Numbered from the stretch's first letter, positions 50,695 to 62,753 are shown. The stretch is 64,000 bases of DNA from Inia geoffrensis (GCA_036417435.1 CM070899.1:72484501-72548500), one strand, 5' to 3'. The notes: a model not told the origin generated them from the sequence alone. Made by a program: numbers and translations.

Positions 50695-52440
50695 TTTTTT
50701 CCAATGCGATAAAGGGCATTTATGGAACCCACATCTAACATCACACTCAGAAATGAAAAACTGAAAGCTTTCCCCCTAATAAAATCAAGAACAACTGCTT
50801 TCTCCACTGCTGTGCAACACTGTGCAAGTAATTCTAGGCAGAATAATTGAACAGGGAGATTTTTTAAAGAGTATCCAAATTGGAAAGGAAAAAGTAAAAT
50901 TTATCTCTGTTTGTAGATGACATAATCCCATATTTAGAAAACCCCAAAGAATCTATAAGAAAACTACTGGAACTAATAAACAAATTCAGTAATATTGTAG
51001 GGTATAAGATCAACACACAAAAATCAGTGTGTTTCTATATACCAGCAAGGAACAATCCCAAAAGGTAATTAAGAAAGCAATTTCATTTGCAATAGCATCT
51101 AAAACAAAAGAATACGTAGGAGTAAATTTAAGGAGATGAAAGATTAAAGAAGACATAAATAATTGGAAAAGCATCCCATGTTCATGGGTAAGAAGACTTA
51201 GTATTGTTAAGATACCAATACTGCCCAAAGCAATCTACACATGCAATTAAATACCTATTAAAATTCCAACAGCCTTTTTTGTAGAAATGGAAAACCCAGT
51301 CCTCAAATTCATATGGAAATGCAAGGGACCCTGAATAGCCAAAGCAGTCTTAAAAAAGAACAAATTTGGGGACTTACATTTCTTGATTTCAAAAATTACT
51401 ACAAAGCTACAGTAATCAAAACAGTGTGGTACTTACATAAAGATAGACATATAGATTAATAGAGTATGATTGAGAGTCCAGAAATAAACCCATATATCTG
51501 AAGGTATTTGTGAATTATATGATAAGGCTTTAATATCTAGAATATATAAAGAACTCGTAAAACTCAACAACAAAAAGACAAACAACCAAAAGAAACCATG
51601 GGCAAAGAGTGTGATAGACATTTCTCCACAGAAAATATACAAATGGCCAATAAGCAATGAAAAGATACCCAACATCATTAGTCATTAGAGAAATGCAAAT
51701 CAAAACTACAATGAGATACCACCTCACATTCATTAGAATGGTTATTATTAAAAGATAATAATAACAAGCATTATTGAGGAGGTAGAGAAATTGGAACTCT
51801 TGTACATTGATGGTAGGAATGTAAAATGGTGCAGCTGCTGTGGAAAACAATTTAGCTGCTCCTCAAAAAGCTACATATAGAATTACCATATGACCCAGCA
51901 ATTCTACTGCTAGATATATGCCCAAAAGAACTGAAAAAGAGGGACCTAAGCAGATACATGTACACTAATGTGCATTGCAGCATTGTTCACAACAGCCAAA
52001 AGGTAAAAACAAGTGTCCGTAAATAGATAAATGGATAAACAAAATTTTTTATATATACTCAGTGGAAAATTACTCAGCCACAGAAAGGAATGAAATTCTG
52101 GTATATGCTTCAACATGAATGAATAAAATATTATGCTAAATAAAATGTCAGATACAAAAGAACAAATATTGTATGATTCCCTTTATATGAAATATCTAGA
52201 ATAGGCAAATTGATAGAAACAGAAAGTTTAGAAGTTACTAGGGGATATAGGGAAGACATGGTGATTTATTTCTTAAGGGTTACAGATTCTCTGGGGTGAT
52301 AAAATAATTTTGGAAATAGATAGTGGTAATATTTGTACAACCTTGTGAATATAGTTAATGCCACTGAATTGTGTGATTAAAAATGGTTTAAATGGCAAAT
52401 TTTGTTATGTATAATTTACAATTTAAAAATATTTTGTCAT
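50695..52440 (+). mobile_element. Old L1 (L1MA/L1MB-like), ORF2 3' half and 3'UTR, sense
   Basis: The plus strand shows degraded ORF2: ...AACTGAAAGCTTTCCC at 50759, the CAATAGCATC..AAAGAATAC block near 51090, 'AAATGCAAATCAAAACTACA' near 51692, the 'CCATATGACCCAGCAATTCT' block near 51886, and an old-type 3'UTR ending around 52440 without a clean poly-A. Many indels and stops show an ancient copy. Open stretches on the minus strand (51433-51850) are shadows. Confidence 0.85.
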
Positions 52441-52789
52441 TTTATATTAACTCAGCATATATAAAACTGCCACAATTAATACATTTTAAATATCTTTAAT
52501 GTAATAATTTTAAAAATAAAGGATTACGTATACTCTTGAAATTTTTATCATTTTCCCAAAATTTACAAATTTACCTTCCCATATTCCTTCTCCCAGCAAC
52601 TTAATGGGTCACAAATCTTCATGCTTCCTCTATGTTCATTTGATATGGTGCATATGATCAACTGTATAACAATTGTTATCATTCTTTGACTTGAACAATT
52701 CACTCTTAAACTCTATGCAAATGTGGGCTTTACTTTCATATTGGATTTGCTAATGCATTAATCTCTATTGGCTCTGAAGGTAATAACTT

Positions 52790-53160
52790 ACGTCATATGG
52801 TAGGAGTGGGGCTATCACCAGAGATGGCTCATCTTCTTGTCAGCTTATAGCAGCAGCACTCTTCAGATCTGGTTACTGTGCTGCATGTCTAGTGGTATGT
52901 TTTGCTCCTGACTTTTGAATGACTTTGATTAGCTCTGCATGCCACCACTGGTCACACTTTGAGTTTCTGAGCTTGATTTGATATCACATGTTTGTTGCAA
53001 GTCGTGTCCCCAGCTTCCAAGCGTGGTTCACAAAATTCTGCAAGTGAATTCCTACCAGCCTGTAAGGAATAGCTAGAAAAATGCCAAGCGCCATTTTTCT
53101 TATAGCAGAAATTTAAGAGTACAAATTAGTGTCAAAAATGTTGACACTGATTGGGAGTGG
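52790..53160. other. Unclassified G+C-richer block
   Basis: Balanced-composition sequence lying between an A+T-rich stretch and the L1 5'UTR fragment. It has no recognised repeat and no long ORF. It could be an unrecognised repeat or regulatory sequence. Confidence 0.3.
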
Positions 53161-53309
53161 AGGCAAAGTCAGGAAGTCTATGTTATATATACTTATAAAA
53201 ATGTGATTACATTTTAAATAAAATTTAGTCATGGCAGTTTTTGTATTCCTATAATCCATAATGGAAGTCAAAAGGTAATAATGTCGACCAAACTAGGATT
53301 GCTAGTTCT

Positions 53310-54463
53310 GTTCCTTCGTCTGGAACATACTATTTTGCTGTCTCATTTTGTCTAAATTTCTATTTGTATTTTTATGTATGTGAAAGGTTAGTTATGTTTC
53401 TCAACCTTAGAGAAGTGGCCTTCTGTAAAGGATGTCCTATGTGTCCCAGCAGTACACTCCCCTCTTGTCACCCAAGGGCCAGGGACCAGCTGGTCCCAGG
53501 ATAGGTTCTGATCTGTGTTTTTGGACTTAGTTCCACCGGCTGCTGGGTTATAGTTTTCTTGCCTCTGGTGTCTGTGCCATGGTGGGTGAGGCTGGTCTAG
53601 AGGCTTGTGCAGGCTTCCTGGTGGGAGGAGCCAGTGCCTGCCCACTGGTGAGTGAAGCTGGGTCTTGACCCTCTGGTGGGCAGGGCAGTGCCAAGGGGTG
53701 TGTCTAGAGGTGACTGGGTTCAGGAAGTCTTTAGACAGCCTGTCTGCTGCTGGGTGCGGCTGTGTTTCCTCCCTGTTGGTTGTTTGGCCTGAGGCATCCC
53801 AGCACTGGAGCCTACAGGCTGCTGGGTGGGGCCAGGTCTTAGTGCCAAAATGGTGGCTTCCAGGAGAGTTCATGCTGATGAATATTCCCCCGTACCTCCA
53901 CCACCAGTGTCATTGTCCCCACAGTGAGCCACAGCCACTCCCCCCACCTCCTTAAGAGACACTTCAAGGCCAGTAGGTAGGTCTGGCCCAGGATCCTATG
54001 AAATCACTGCTTTTGCCCTGAGTTCCAGTGTGCACAAGACCTTGTGTATGCCCTCCAAGAGTGGAGTCTCTGTTTCCCCAGTCTTGTGGAGCTCCTGCAC
54101 TCAAGCCCCGCTGGTCTTTAAAGCCAAATGCTCTGGGGACTTTTCCTGATGCCAGACCCGCAGGCTCAGGAGCCTGACATGGGGCTCAGAACTCTCGCTC
54201 ATGTGGGAGAACTTCTGTGATATAACTGGTCTCCAGTTTGTGGGTTGCCCACTGAGGGGGCTTTTGGATTTAATTATATCATGAGTGCACCCCTCCTACC
54301 ATCTTGTTGGGTTTTTCTTATGTCTTTGGATGTAGAATACCTTTTTTAGTAGGTTCCAGTCTTTTTTGTCAGTGGTTCAGCAGTTAGTGTGATTTTGGTG
54401 TGCTCGTGAGAGGAGGTAAGCTCAAGGTCCTTCTACTCTGCCATCTTGTCCTCCATCCCAGGA
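53310..54463 (-). mobile_element. L1 5'UTR fragment, 3'-truncated, antisense
   Basis: This is G+C-richer than all its surroundings. Read on the minus strand it begins GGGATGGAGGACAAGATGGC AGAGTAGAAGG.., the start of cetartiodactyl L1 5'UTRs, and runs about 1.1 kb to the stretch just before ORF1 (..TTTAGACAAAATGAGACAGC..). ORF1, ORF2 and the 3' end are absent. The 161-codon minus-strand ORF at 53388-53873 lies within this untranslated region and has no recognised product. L1 5'UTRs carry an internal RNA polymerase II promoter; whether this relic is active cannot be told. Confidence 0.75.
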
Positions 54464-56986
54464 TTACTATAATTCTGAACGTAACATAAACCTGTGCTAA
54501 AGATGAATGAACAACTAGTCATCATCATAACTATTAGTAGGAGGATCTTTTGCATGACCTCAGAAGTTAACTGGAAATGAATTACAGTTATTTAGAATTT
54601 TCAGATATGTCTACTTCAAACCTCACAGTTCTTGAGAACTTCGAGTCTCCTAAACTCCTGATGTTACTTTGTGGGAATTAATATTTAAAAGTCAATGAGT
54701 ATGCCATTTGCATGCATAGGACAGAGACTGAGTGAGCGAGAAGCTGGACATCTACTCTGTCATTCATTGTTTCATCTTCTTTGAAGAATATGAGTACTTT
54801 TAGAGTTTTCTGAAAAGTATACTTTCATCCTTTGGCTTAATTGAGTCTATTTTAATGTTAAAGCATGTTCTATAAACAGATACTCAAGCTTCACTCTATT
54901 GATTTGGGACTAAAACATGTTATGATGGCCCCCGACAATTTTTACAGTTTAGAAGTAGAGACATGATTGTGTAGAGAGTTAATCACCAGAAGAAGAAAAG
55001 CAATTATTACTTTGTATTATGAGATGTCAATTCCTATGACTTCCTTTTCTAAAAAACCCTCTTCTTGAAATAGTGTATTTTTCCCTTAATAATTGTAGAG
55101 TAGGGGGAAGCTTTATCAAATGTGCAAAACTGTACAATGTTATAAAAGCTGCAATTACAAATTGAACTTACTTTTTATGGCAGTTTTTCTAAGTGCTTTT
55201 GTTGATCTGAAAATTTGTTCTAAAAACTTTGCTAATAGCCCACACAATTATTAACCACCTCCTATGGTGGTCTCTTTTCTGTAAGAAGGGTCAGTCTTTT
55301 CTTTCATTTTATGCCAGATTTGAAATAAATCTGTGAAGTGATATTAATAGGATGACTCAATGCATTTAAAAAAATTATCAAGCTTGGGTGAAAATTATTT
55401 TTCCATCATCAGGCTGAAACATATGTGACTTTCTTAAAAGGATGTAATTTGGTAGCTGGCCTGACACTACATTTTCAGAAGGTATGTGTTGTAATGGAAA
55501 AAATACGGTATTTGATAAAATCTTCTCTCTGCATTTGTTAGTTACGTTTCCTTGGCTCCGCTGCTTTCACTTCTTTACCTGTAAGTTGAAGAAAATATTA
55601 TCTGTCTTGGTAGTTGTGAGCATTAAATGTGAGATACCATATAATACATTGTATAATACGTAATTATATTAATAAAATATTAAATATATGTATTATAAAT
55701 TATATTATATATATATGCTTTTATTCTCATTTTAAATAATTTACATTTTGTTCTAACCTGAAATTTGTAATAAATATTATTACTAATGATTGATACTCTA
55801 TACTTTACTCTTAATAGTTAAACTAAAGGACAGTTAATGAGCTAATGTTTTTGCTTTTTTTAAACCACAAAGACATTCACATAATTCGATTACCATGATT
55901 ATAGATTGAGAATAAAGACTTACTGTAAATCACTTTATTCATTAAAAAATTATACTCTTTATTTTAGTTTTAAAAATAAAACCTACATGCACTTTAAAAT
56001 CTTAAGAAGGCATTAAAGGAACATTGTGCCTGTTGATACTGGCCTCAGATTCAGAAATAAAGGGGAAAAAAGCCAGAATAGATTTCACAGATGTCAACCA
56101 TCCCCTATAGTTGTCACCAAGAATCTGTCTATTGCTAGTTTATATAGTTTCAACAACCTTGCTTAGCTGGTTATCCAGCCATTGAGGACTAGAAGCAGCA
56201 AAGTAGAAGTAAAGAGAGGAGCCTGCTGGAATCAGGTGTACCAACAAACAGCAGGGATAAGTGGCAGTAAGGAAAAGAACAAATACCAATCACAGAGCAC
56301 CATTTCTATAAGGATAAATAGACATACATAGCCAAAGAAATCTTGAGTTTGCCACTTTATTACTGTCCGGAGCTATATAGCTTTTCCCAAGTATTATGGA
56401 AATGTTAAATATATTTGAAAATATGTAGCAAATTGGGAGATATTTCTTAAAAATGGTAGAAGCTAAATGTTATGTTGAAAAAAATAAACCCTATCAATTC
56501 AGAATATTAGCTATCCAGATCTAGTAATTTCTCAGTGCTATAAGTAGCTGCTATCTTACCCTAAAAATTATATATCATGTTTTGTTTTAAACTTCAGTTT
56601 TTGCCTATTGCAAAGTTAATTGGCATTTCCATTTTCTTAGTTCTTTTTGAGGCCAACAACATTGCCTATAGGTTGTCATAGAATTATTAATATTCGGCTA
56701 GATTTTTGGTATTTTTCATTTTCAATGTTTCACTGATATTCATTCAACCAAATTTCTTACTATAGACTGACATTAATATTTCCTAAAGAAATATCTTATC
56801 ATAAGATACTGAGTTACATTCTCAGTAGGAGTATAAACTGATGCATTTTCTTACATCCAAACAAAATGTTTGCTAATTTTCATTAGTTGACCATTGGAAA
56901 TAAGTGGATCAAATTGTTAGTATATACCCATTATTCTAAACCAGACTCATCCTGGTTGAAATAGGTCTCAGGTAACTAAAAAGTTT
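54464..56986 (+). other. Unique intron sequence
   Basis: No young repeat or gene; a MIR fragment at 55540 and an A+T-only tract near 55640-55720. Confidence 0.5.
55540..55650 (+). mobile_element. MIR SINE fragment
   Basis: ..TTCTTTACCTGTAAGTTGAA.., ..TAGTTGTGAGCATTAAATGT..GAGATACC. MIR 3' half, diverged. Confidence 0.5.
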
Positions 56987-57001
56987 TAGACTGTATTTTT
57001 C

Positions 57002-57206
57002 TTTTTTTTTTTTTGTGGTTTGTGGGCCTCTCACTGTTGTGGCCTCTCCCGTTGTGGAGCACAGGCTCAGGACGCGCAGGCTCAGCGGCCATGGCCCACT
57101 GGCCCAGCTGCTTTGCGGCATGTGGGATCTTCCCAGACCGGGGCATGAATCCGTGTCCCCTGCATCGACAGGCGGACTCTCAACCACTGAGCCACCAGGA
57201 AAGCCC
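57002..57206 (-). mobile_element. CHR-2-like SINE
   Basis: Minus strand GGGCTTTCCTGGTGGCTCAG head, CHR-2 body and poly-A. Target-site duplication TAGACTGTATTTT (56987-56999 and 57207-57219), perfect over 13 bp. Confidence 0.95.
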
Positions 57207-57579
57207 TAGACTGTATTTTATACAGCAAAAAGCATTCCTTTTTTTCCCCCTAATTTTATTCTTTAGGTAGATTACATTTTTAGAGTTTACTTTTCTATTC
57301 TAGGAAGAAAAAAACTACTGAGCTATTCATTATTTTTCCTATTACCTTTCTCATATCTTTTTTAAAATCAAGTATACTTTTTATTGACATTATAATTTAT
57401 AACTTATTATAGTTTTTTAAATCATTTCCCAAAATATATCTCATTTGTACATACATTGACTCATCTTGTAAACCCAAAGAGGCTTACTGGTTTTATAGAC
57501 ATTTTATAGGTAAAAAGGTCTTAAAGTCAATCATATGTTTTCAACTCACAGGTAAGAAAATTAGACTCAGGGAGTTATG

Positions 57580-58245
57580 CATTATTCAAAGAATACTTCT
57601 TGAGTGTATACAGTGTGCCAGGCACTATTCCAGACACTGAGAATACAGTAGTGAACGTGACAGACAAGGTCTCTTTTATACTTTATTTTTGTCTTTCGTT
57701 ATCCTGGTATTGTCCTCAAATTTTTTCTGTAGTACTAATTTCATTTCATACTCTCTCTATATTTTTTTATTTGTTTTATGTATAGTATCTGTCTGCATGA
57801 ACTAGAGTAAGAACTCCATGAAAGCAGATTTGTCTGTTTGGTCATTGCTGTGTCTAGTACAATACTTAACATTTAGTGGGGAATCAATAGATTTTTGTCA
57901 AATGAATGAATGAATTGAATTAAATGAGGGCCATATGGTATCCTGAAATCCAAATGAAGTGTTTTTAGAACAGACTGGTCAACTATGTCAAATGCTGCTG
58001 ATGGGTCAGACAATGTAAAGACATGAAGATTGGATTTACCAAGGTATGGATGGCTGTGATAAGTGGTTTTAGTTGAGTGGTGGCACAAAAGCCATATTGG
58101 AGTAGAGTCAAGAAAAAAAGGAATGGGTAGTGAAGAAGTAGAAAGAGGAGATATATCTATATAAATTGTTCAAGGAATTTTGAGGGATAAAGAAATTGAG
58201 CTGTAACCAGAAGACGGGTATGAGGTCAGGGAGGGCTTTAAAGTG
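57580..58245 (+). mobile_element. Ancient LINE relics around an antisense L2-like piece
   Basis: 57580-57670 sense (GTGTGCCAGGCACTATTCC..GAGAATACAGTAGTGAACG). 57784-57920 reads antisense L2-like (GTAAGAACTCCATGAAAGC..). 57921-58245 sense again (..CAAATGCTGCTGATGGGTCA.., ..GTGGTGGCACAAAAGCCATA..). This looks like an old sense element with an antisense insertion. Confidence 0.45.
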
Positions 58246-58289
58246 TTTTTCTTTTATTATAAAAATTTCAAATATACATAGAAGAAAGA

Positions 58290-58960
58290 ACCTCTTTCAT
58301 GTTTGTTAATAATATCAAGATTTTGGCATACGCATTTCATTTACTCATTTTTGTTGTTGCAAAAATATTTTGAAGCAAATCCCAGTCATTTTAGCTGTAT
58401 ATACTTCAATATGCATCTTAAAAAGAGAGAAAAGGCACTTTCTTACACAACCTGATGCCATAATCACACCTATTAAAATTAACAGTAATTCTTTGGTACT
58501 GTTTAATACCCAGTTTTTATGAGATTGCCACAATTATGTTTAAAATAAAAGTTGTTTGAATTTAGATCCAGTGAAATTCTGATTCACATTTGATCGTTGT
58601 ATCTTTTAAGACTCTTTAAGCCTAGAGAACAGTCTTTCCTATATTGATGAAACTAGATTAATTATCCTGTAGCCTGTCTTACGTTCTTGATTTGTATCTT
58701 TTCTTCTTCATGGGTCATCTAATTTATTTCTCCGTTTTCAATATTATTTGTAAGCTGTTACATAGTGCTAAATGTTTGATTAGATTTAGGTTCAGCTATT
58801 TTGGGGTACATACTTTATAGTTGGTGGCCTCTGCTTCATATTGCATCACGGTAAGAGGCGTATGTTTGATTTTCACACTCTTAGTTATGCTAATGTTGAT
58901 CAGTGAAGTCAATTGGTGACTGCCAGATGTTTCCACTGAAATTTGCCCATTAACCTTTCA
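58290..58960. mobile_element. Old L1M-type 3'UTR relic
   Basis: TTTTGAAGCAAATCCCAGTC.., ..CATAATCACACCTATTAAA.., ..TGATTAGATTTAGGTTCAGC.. in the order seen in old L1M 3' regions. I could not fix the orientation. Confidence 0.5.
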
Positions 58961-59189
58961 TCTTATGATTTTATGACCTTTGCCTAAATCAGTTATTTCA
59001 TTTGCTTTACCGAAGGATAATTTTCTATTTCTGTCATAAAGGAGGGATCTTTAAAAATTGAAGAAATTATAACATGTTTTTCTGCTGATGGGCATGATCT
59101 AATAGAAAAGGAAAAATCATGATACCTGGAGAAACACTGGACTTGGTAGTTAAGAGGGGATGGGGTCCACTGCACAGGTGATAGAATGC

Positions 59190-59255
59190 CTTAGGTAGGA
59201 GGAGGAACAGTTTAAGAGACTTGTCCAAGGTTATAGTAGCACAGAGTGGATTTAT
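59190..59255 (-). mobile_element. MIR SINE fragment
   Basis: AAGAGACTTGTCCAAGGTTA..TAGTAGCACAGAGTGGA is the antisense 'cttgcccaaggtcacacag' MIR core. Confidence 0.5.
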
Positions 59256-61331
59256 TTTATTAAATATATATCAGAATTTTACTTTGGAATCTTATAATTG
59301 TACCTAATTTTAGAAACATGCATATTCAGTTGATGATATTGCATGTGAAGTAGAAACTAAAAGCTCTTTTGAATTTCACTGCCTACATTTGACCCTACTT
59401 GTTAGGGTTTTTAAAATTTTTTCTAATTTCTCCCTTAAAATTAATGGTGTCTTATACACCTGTATCTTTACATTATAAAAAATATAAGCATATACTTTTA
59501 TATAATTTTTCAGCTTTTGGTGCTAGTCTGTTGCAAAGAGAAGTAAATGCTGCTGTTAAACAAAATGATAAATAACTTGCAGCTCAGTTTAGACACTAAT
59601 GGGCCCTAAAAGCCTGTAAAATGACAAAACCCAGCAACTTTTATGATTTATAGGCTGATTTTTGTTACACAGTTTGGTCATATACCTGACAGTCTTCCCT
59701 CTTTGTGACTTTCTCCTAAAAATTACAGTTTTGTGTTAACCTAAGTGAAAAGTCCTTTAGAGTTCAGTAGAAGAATATGACAGCATCTCTTCTGAGGATT
59801 GCAGCAGTTCCCATTGGTGGAATTACAATTTCCTTTTTTTTTTTTTGTAGTAGTTCTAATGGTAGTGGTATAGTTTAATCTTTAAAGAATATTTATTGCA
59901 ACTTTGGACCTGTAAACTATCTCCAAATTGTCTCATACATGTTATGTGAAATTTAGTTTTAGACAATCATATTTCTTTATGGCTCAGTGATTTCCATTTA
60001 CTACTTGTTAGTCATACAGTCTGAAGAGTATTGGGGTTATTGTGTTGTCTGACACAGTATGTATTCTGTTAAATTTGAATTTTAAAAGCAATATGGATTA
60101 TATAGTCCCTTTAGTTACTTAGTACCATGTTTTATTTTTTACAAATCTCTGTTGAGGTTTGACTGATTTCCTTTTCTGTCTTGGCGTCCCCAAAAGAGCA
60201 CTCCGTAGTTGCCTCCAAAAGCAGGAATGTAATCTGATCTGTGTTTTGTATTATCTGCTGACTTCCATGAGGACACTTTGCGTGAGCTACATTGATCAGT
60301 TCTCATCCTTTCTAGTCAGTTATTGGACAATTAATACAACCTTGTAAAGACTCCCTAGAGTATCCCTAATAAACTAGATCGTTTTACCCAGGAATAGATA
60401 CATAAAGATATTCAAGGATGAGAAAAGCTGATTAGGAGAAACAGGAAATATTAAGCTTTCACACTCATGGTATGTTTTTCAGATTGTCTCCATCCTTAAA
60501 ATTGAAAGGTATTGCTCTCTATTGAAATATTTTGTACAAATTAGAAAATGGTAGCTTTTCATAAATTTGCATCTTCATTGTTTAAAACAGGAAAGTTTAA
60601 TTTAGGTGGATTCATATAATATTATTCATATAATATTATTTTATTTCTGCTCCTAATTCTTGTGATCTCATTTTCTAAAGGTAAGAGTGATAATCTTTTA
60701 CTATTCTTTTAAACATTTAAAACTGCTAGGAAAATGGTTTATGTGGCAGTTAATCCTTAAAGCAGTGTAAACTCCATGCAGTTTTTTTAATGTGTGTAGT
60801 TTCACACTTTTGTCCTTCAAAATGTACTTTAAAAATATTTTGTAGAGTGGCTTAGAACTTTGAAACTGTGGTATGAAGAGAATACATGCTAAGTACTTGG
60901 AAGTTTTCATATTAGTTCAAAAACAAATATTTTATAAATTTTAAAATACCATTCTTTTGACTTTTTGATAACTGTTTAGTAAAAGAATAGTTACGTCTGA
61001 GAAGTTTATATGCTTGTTGTGTTGGGCTGCTCAGCAGAAGATTACAGTTTAATATCAGGATGCTGCAGGGAGGCTCAAAATAGTCTGAAAAGCTAATCAT
61101 GTTTTTATTGCCTTCAGGTATATCTGTAAAGTATGAAATGGGTTAAACCAATTTCATTTTAGTCTTGTCTCACATCATGTGTCTACATTTTATTCACCAG
61201 ATATGAAGCAAATAATATTAATAGTATCTTTATCAATTATTCATCAATTTCAAATTAAAACTAGTTTAAAATGTTTTTAATTATGATATTATATCTTTTT
61301 AAAATTACATAATCAGTAAAAGCAGGGTTGA
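59256..61331 (+). other. Unique A+T-rich intron sequence
   Basis: No gene or confident repeat; a short tandem duplication at 60611. Confidence 0.5.
60611..60638 (+). repeat. Perfect 14-bp tandem duplication
   Basis: TTCATATAATATTA twice in tandem in A+T-rich sequence. Confidence 0.85.
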
Positions 61332-61545
61332 TTCATTTTCCAATAAATATTTGTCATGGACCTGTCATGTGCCAGGGACTGCTCTAGGCTTTGGGGAGAC
61401 TATAGCACAAAACAAAACAGACTAATTAACTGTTCTCCTAGAGCTTGCATTCTAGTAGAAAAGTAAAAAAATAAACAAATGCAAAATGTCAGATAGCATT
61501 GTTGCTGTGATTAAAAGAAGAACAGGGTAAGTGAATAAAGGGTGG
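61332..61545 (+). mobile_element. Ancient LINE relic, sense
   Basis: CAATAAATATTTGTCATGG..GTGCCAGGGACTGCTCTAGG..GAGCTTGCATTCTAGTAG.., ..GTCAGATAGCATTGTTGCTG. The best preserved copy of this class in the window. Confidence 0.6.
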
Positions 61546-61959
61546 TAAAAATTCAGAAATTTACCTACTATGTAAACTTTCCAAGACTCCTTCTCCCCAC
61601 TGATTTAAATGATGTTTTTACTGTAGACCAACCGTATTGCTGCCCATGTAGACACCTCCATTATTTTTCATATCATAGTATCTTGTAATTCTCTGGCTTG
61701 ATGTCTGTTTTTTGCCCGTAAGAGTATGTGCTTTGAAAGTTGGGTGCATAGATCTTCACATCTGTGTTACCAGTTTCTAATCCAAAGTTCTTTTATACGT
61801 GCTCAGTAAGTATTGGTTATATCAGTGAATGAATGATATACTCAGAACTTCTCAGGATTTCTGGCTCTGCTGGCCCTTCTTGGGATTTAGAGTTCTACAT
61901 TTTACATTATTTTATTGGCATTAGTATATCATCCTTTTTTTTTTAATTAGGTACACATC

Positions 61960-62688
61960 TTTTTTTTTATACATCTTTATTGGAGTATAATTGCTTCACA
62001 GTGCTGTGTTAGTTTCTGTTGTACAGAACAGAATCAGCCATTCACAAAGTGAATCAGCCATATACATACATATATCCCCTCCCTCTTAAGCCTCCCTCCC
62101 ACCCTCCCTATCCCACCCCACTAGGTCTTCGCAAGCGCCGAGCTGACCTTTCTATGCTATGCAGCTGCTTCCCACTAGCAATCTGTTTTACATTTGGTAG
62201 TGTATATATGTCCATGCCACTCTCTCACTTTGTCCCAGCTTCCCCTTCCCCCACCACTCGTGTCCTCAAGTCCATTCTCTATGTCTCCGTCTTTAGTCCT
62301 GCCCTGCCATTACGTTAATCAGTACCATTTTTTTAGATTCCATATATATGCGTTAGCATACGGTATTTGTTTTCCTCTTTCAGACTTACTTCACTCTGTA
62401 TGGCAGACTCTAGGTCCATCCACCTCACTACAAATAACTCAATTTTGTTACTTTTAATGGCTGAGTAATATTCCACTGTGTATATATATGCCACATCTTC
62501 TTTATCCATTCACCTGTTGATGGACGTTTAGGTTGTTTCCATGTCCTGGCTATTGTAAATAGTGCCGCACTGAACATTGTGGTACATGACTCTTTTTAAA
62601 TTATGGTTTTCTCAGGGTATATGCACAGTAGTGGGGTTGCTGGGTCATATGGTAGTTCTATTTTTAGTTTTTTCAGGAACCTCCATAC
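61960..62688 (-). mobile_element. 5'-truncated young L1, antisense to NOVA1
   Basis: The plus strand starts with poly-T, then ATACATCTTTATTGGAGTAT, the reverse complement of the cetartiodactyl L1 3' end. It runs through the 3'UTR (with its CCTCCCTCCC-rich block) into the C-terminal part of ORF2 (reverse frame of ...WKQP.., IYTMEYYSA-type motif region). It ends at CCTCCATAC at 62688, where homology with the L1 at 22.8 kb stops. Length is about 730 bp, the typical 5' truncation. No clear target-site duplication was seen. It is unusual for lying 65 bp from a coding exon. Confidence 0.9.
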
Positions 62689-62753
62689 AGCATTTTTGAA
62701 GAACATACAAAGTAAGAAGGGAAGTTTTCTGAAAATTAATCTTTTATCCACAG
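62689..62753 (+). promoter_or_regulatory. 3' splice-site region of the NOVA1 exon
   Basis: This is the only non-repeat intron sequence between the L1 at 61960-62688 and the exon. The polypyrimidine tract is short and interrupted by purines (TTAATCTTTTATCCACAG). Candidate branch adenines are at 62732 (in TTCTGAAAA) and 62739 (in TTAAT, a yUnAy match only ~15 nt from the exon). A weak tract suits a regulated or exonic-enhancer-dependent exon, but that is inference. Confidence 0.6.

Larger units (their letters stand above)
1..62753 (+). other. NOVA1: Long NOVA1 intron (probably intron 2), 3' portion
   Basis: All sequence upstream of the exon lacks convincing exons, CpG islands or promoters, and is A+T-rich with many interspersed repeats, as expected for a long intron of a neuronal gene. 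The intron's 5' end lies outside the window. The first KH1 half (the GXXG-containing segment) must be in an exon upstream of position 1. That the whole stretch is one intron is inferred from the absence of another recognisable NOVA1 exon. Confidence 0.8.

Noticed and set aside
53388..53873. 161-codon minus-strand ORF, the longest intact-looking frame besides the L1 ORF2 pieces
   Set aside because: It lies in an L1 5'UTR and has the composition of that repeat (many H, P, T), with no known product.
4119..57206. tRNA genes suggested by A/B-box-like sequences
   Set aside because: These are the tRNA-derived heads of CHR SINEs, not tRNA genes: there is no full cloverleaf and each is joined to a SINE body.
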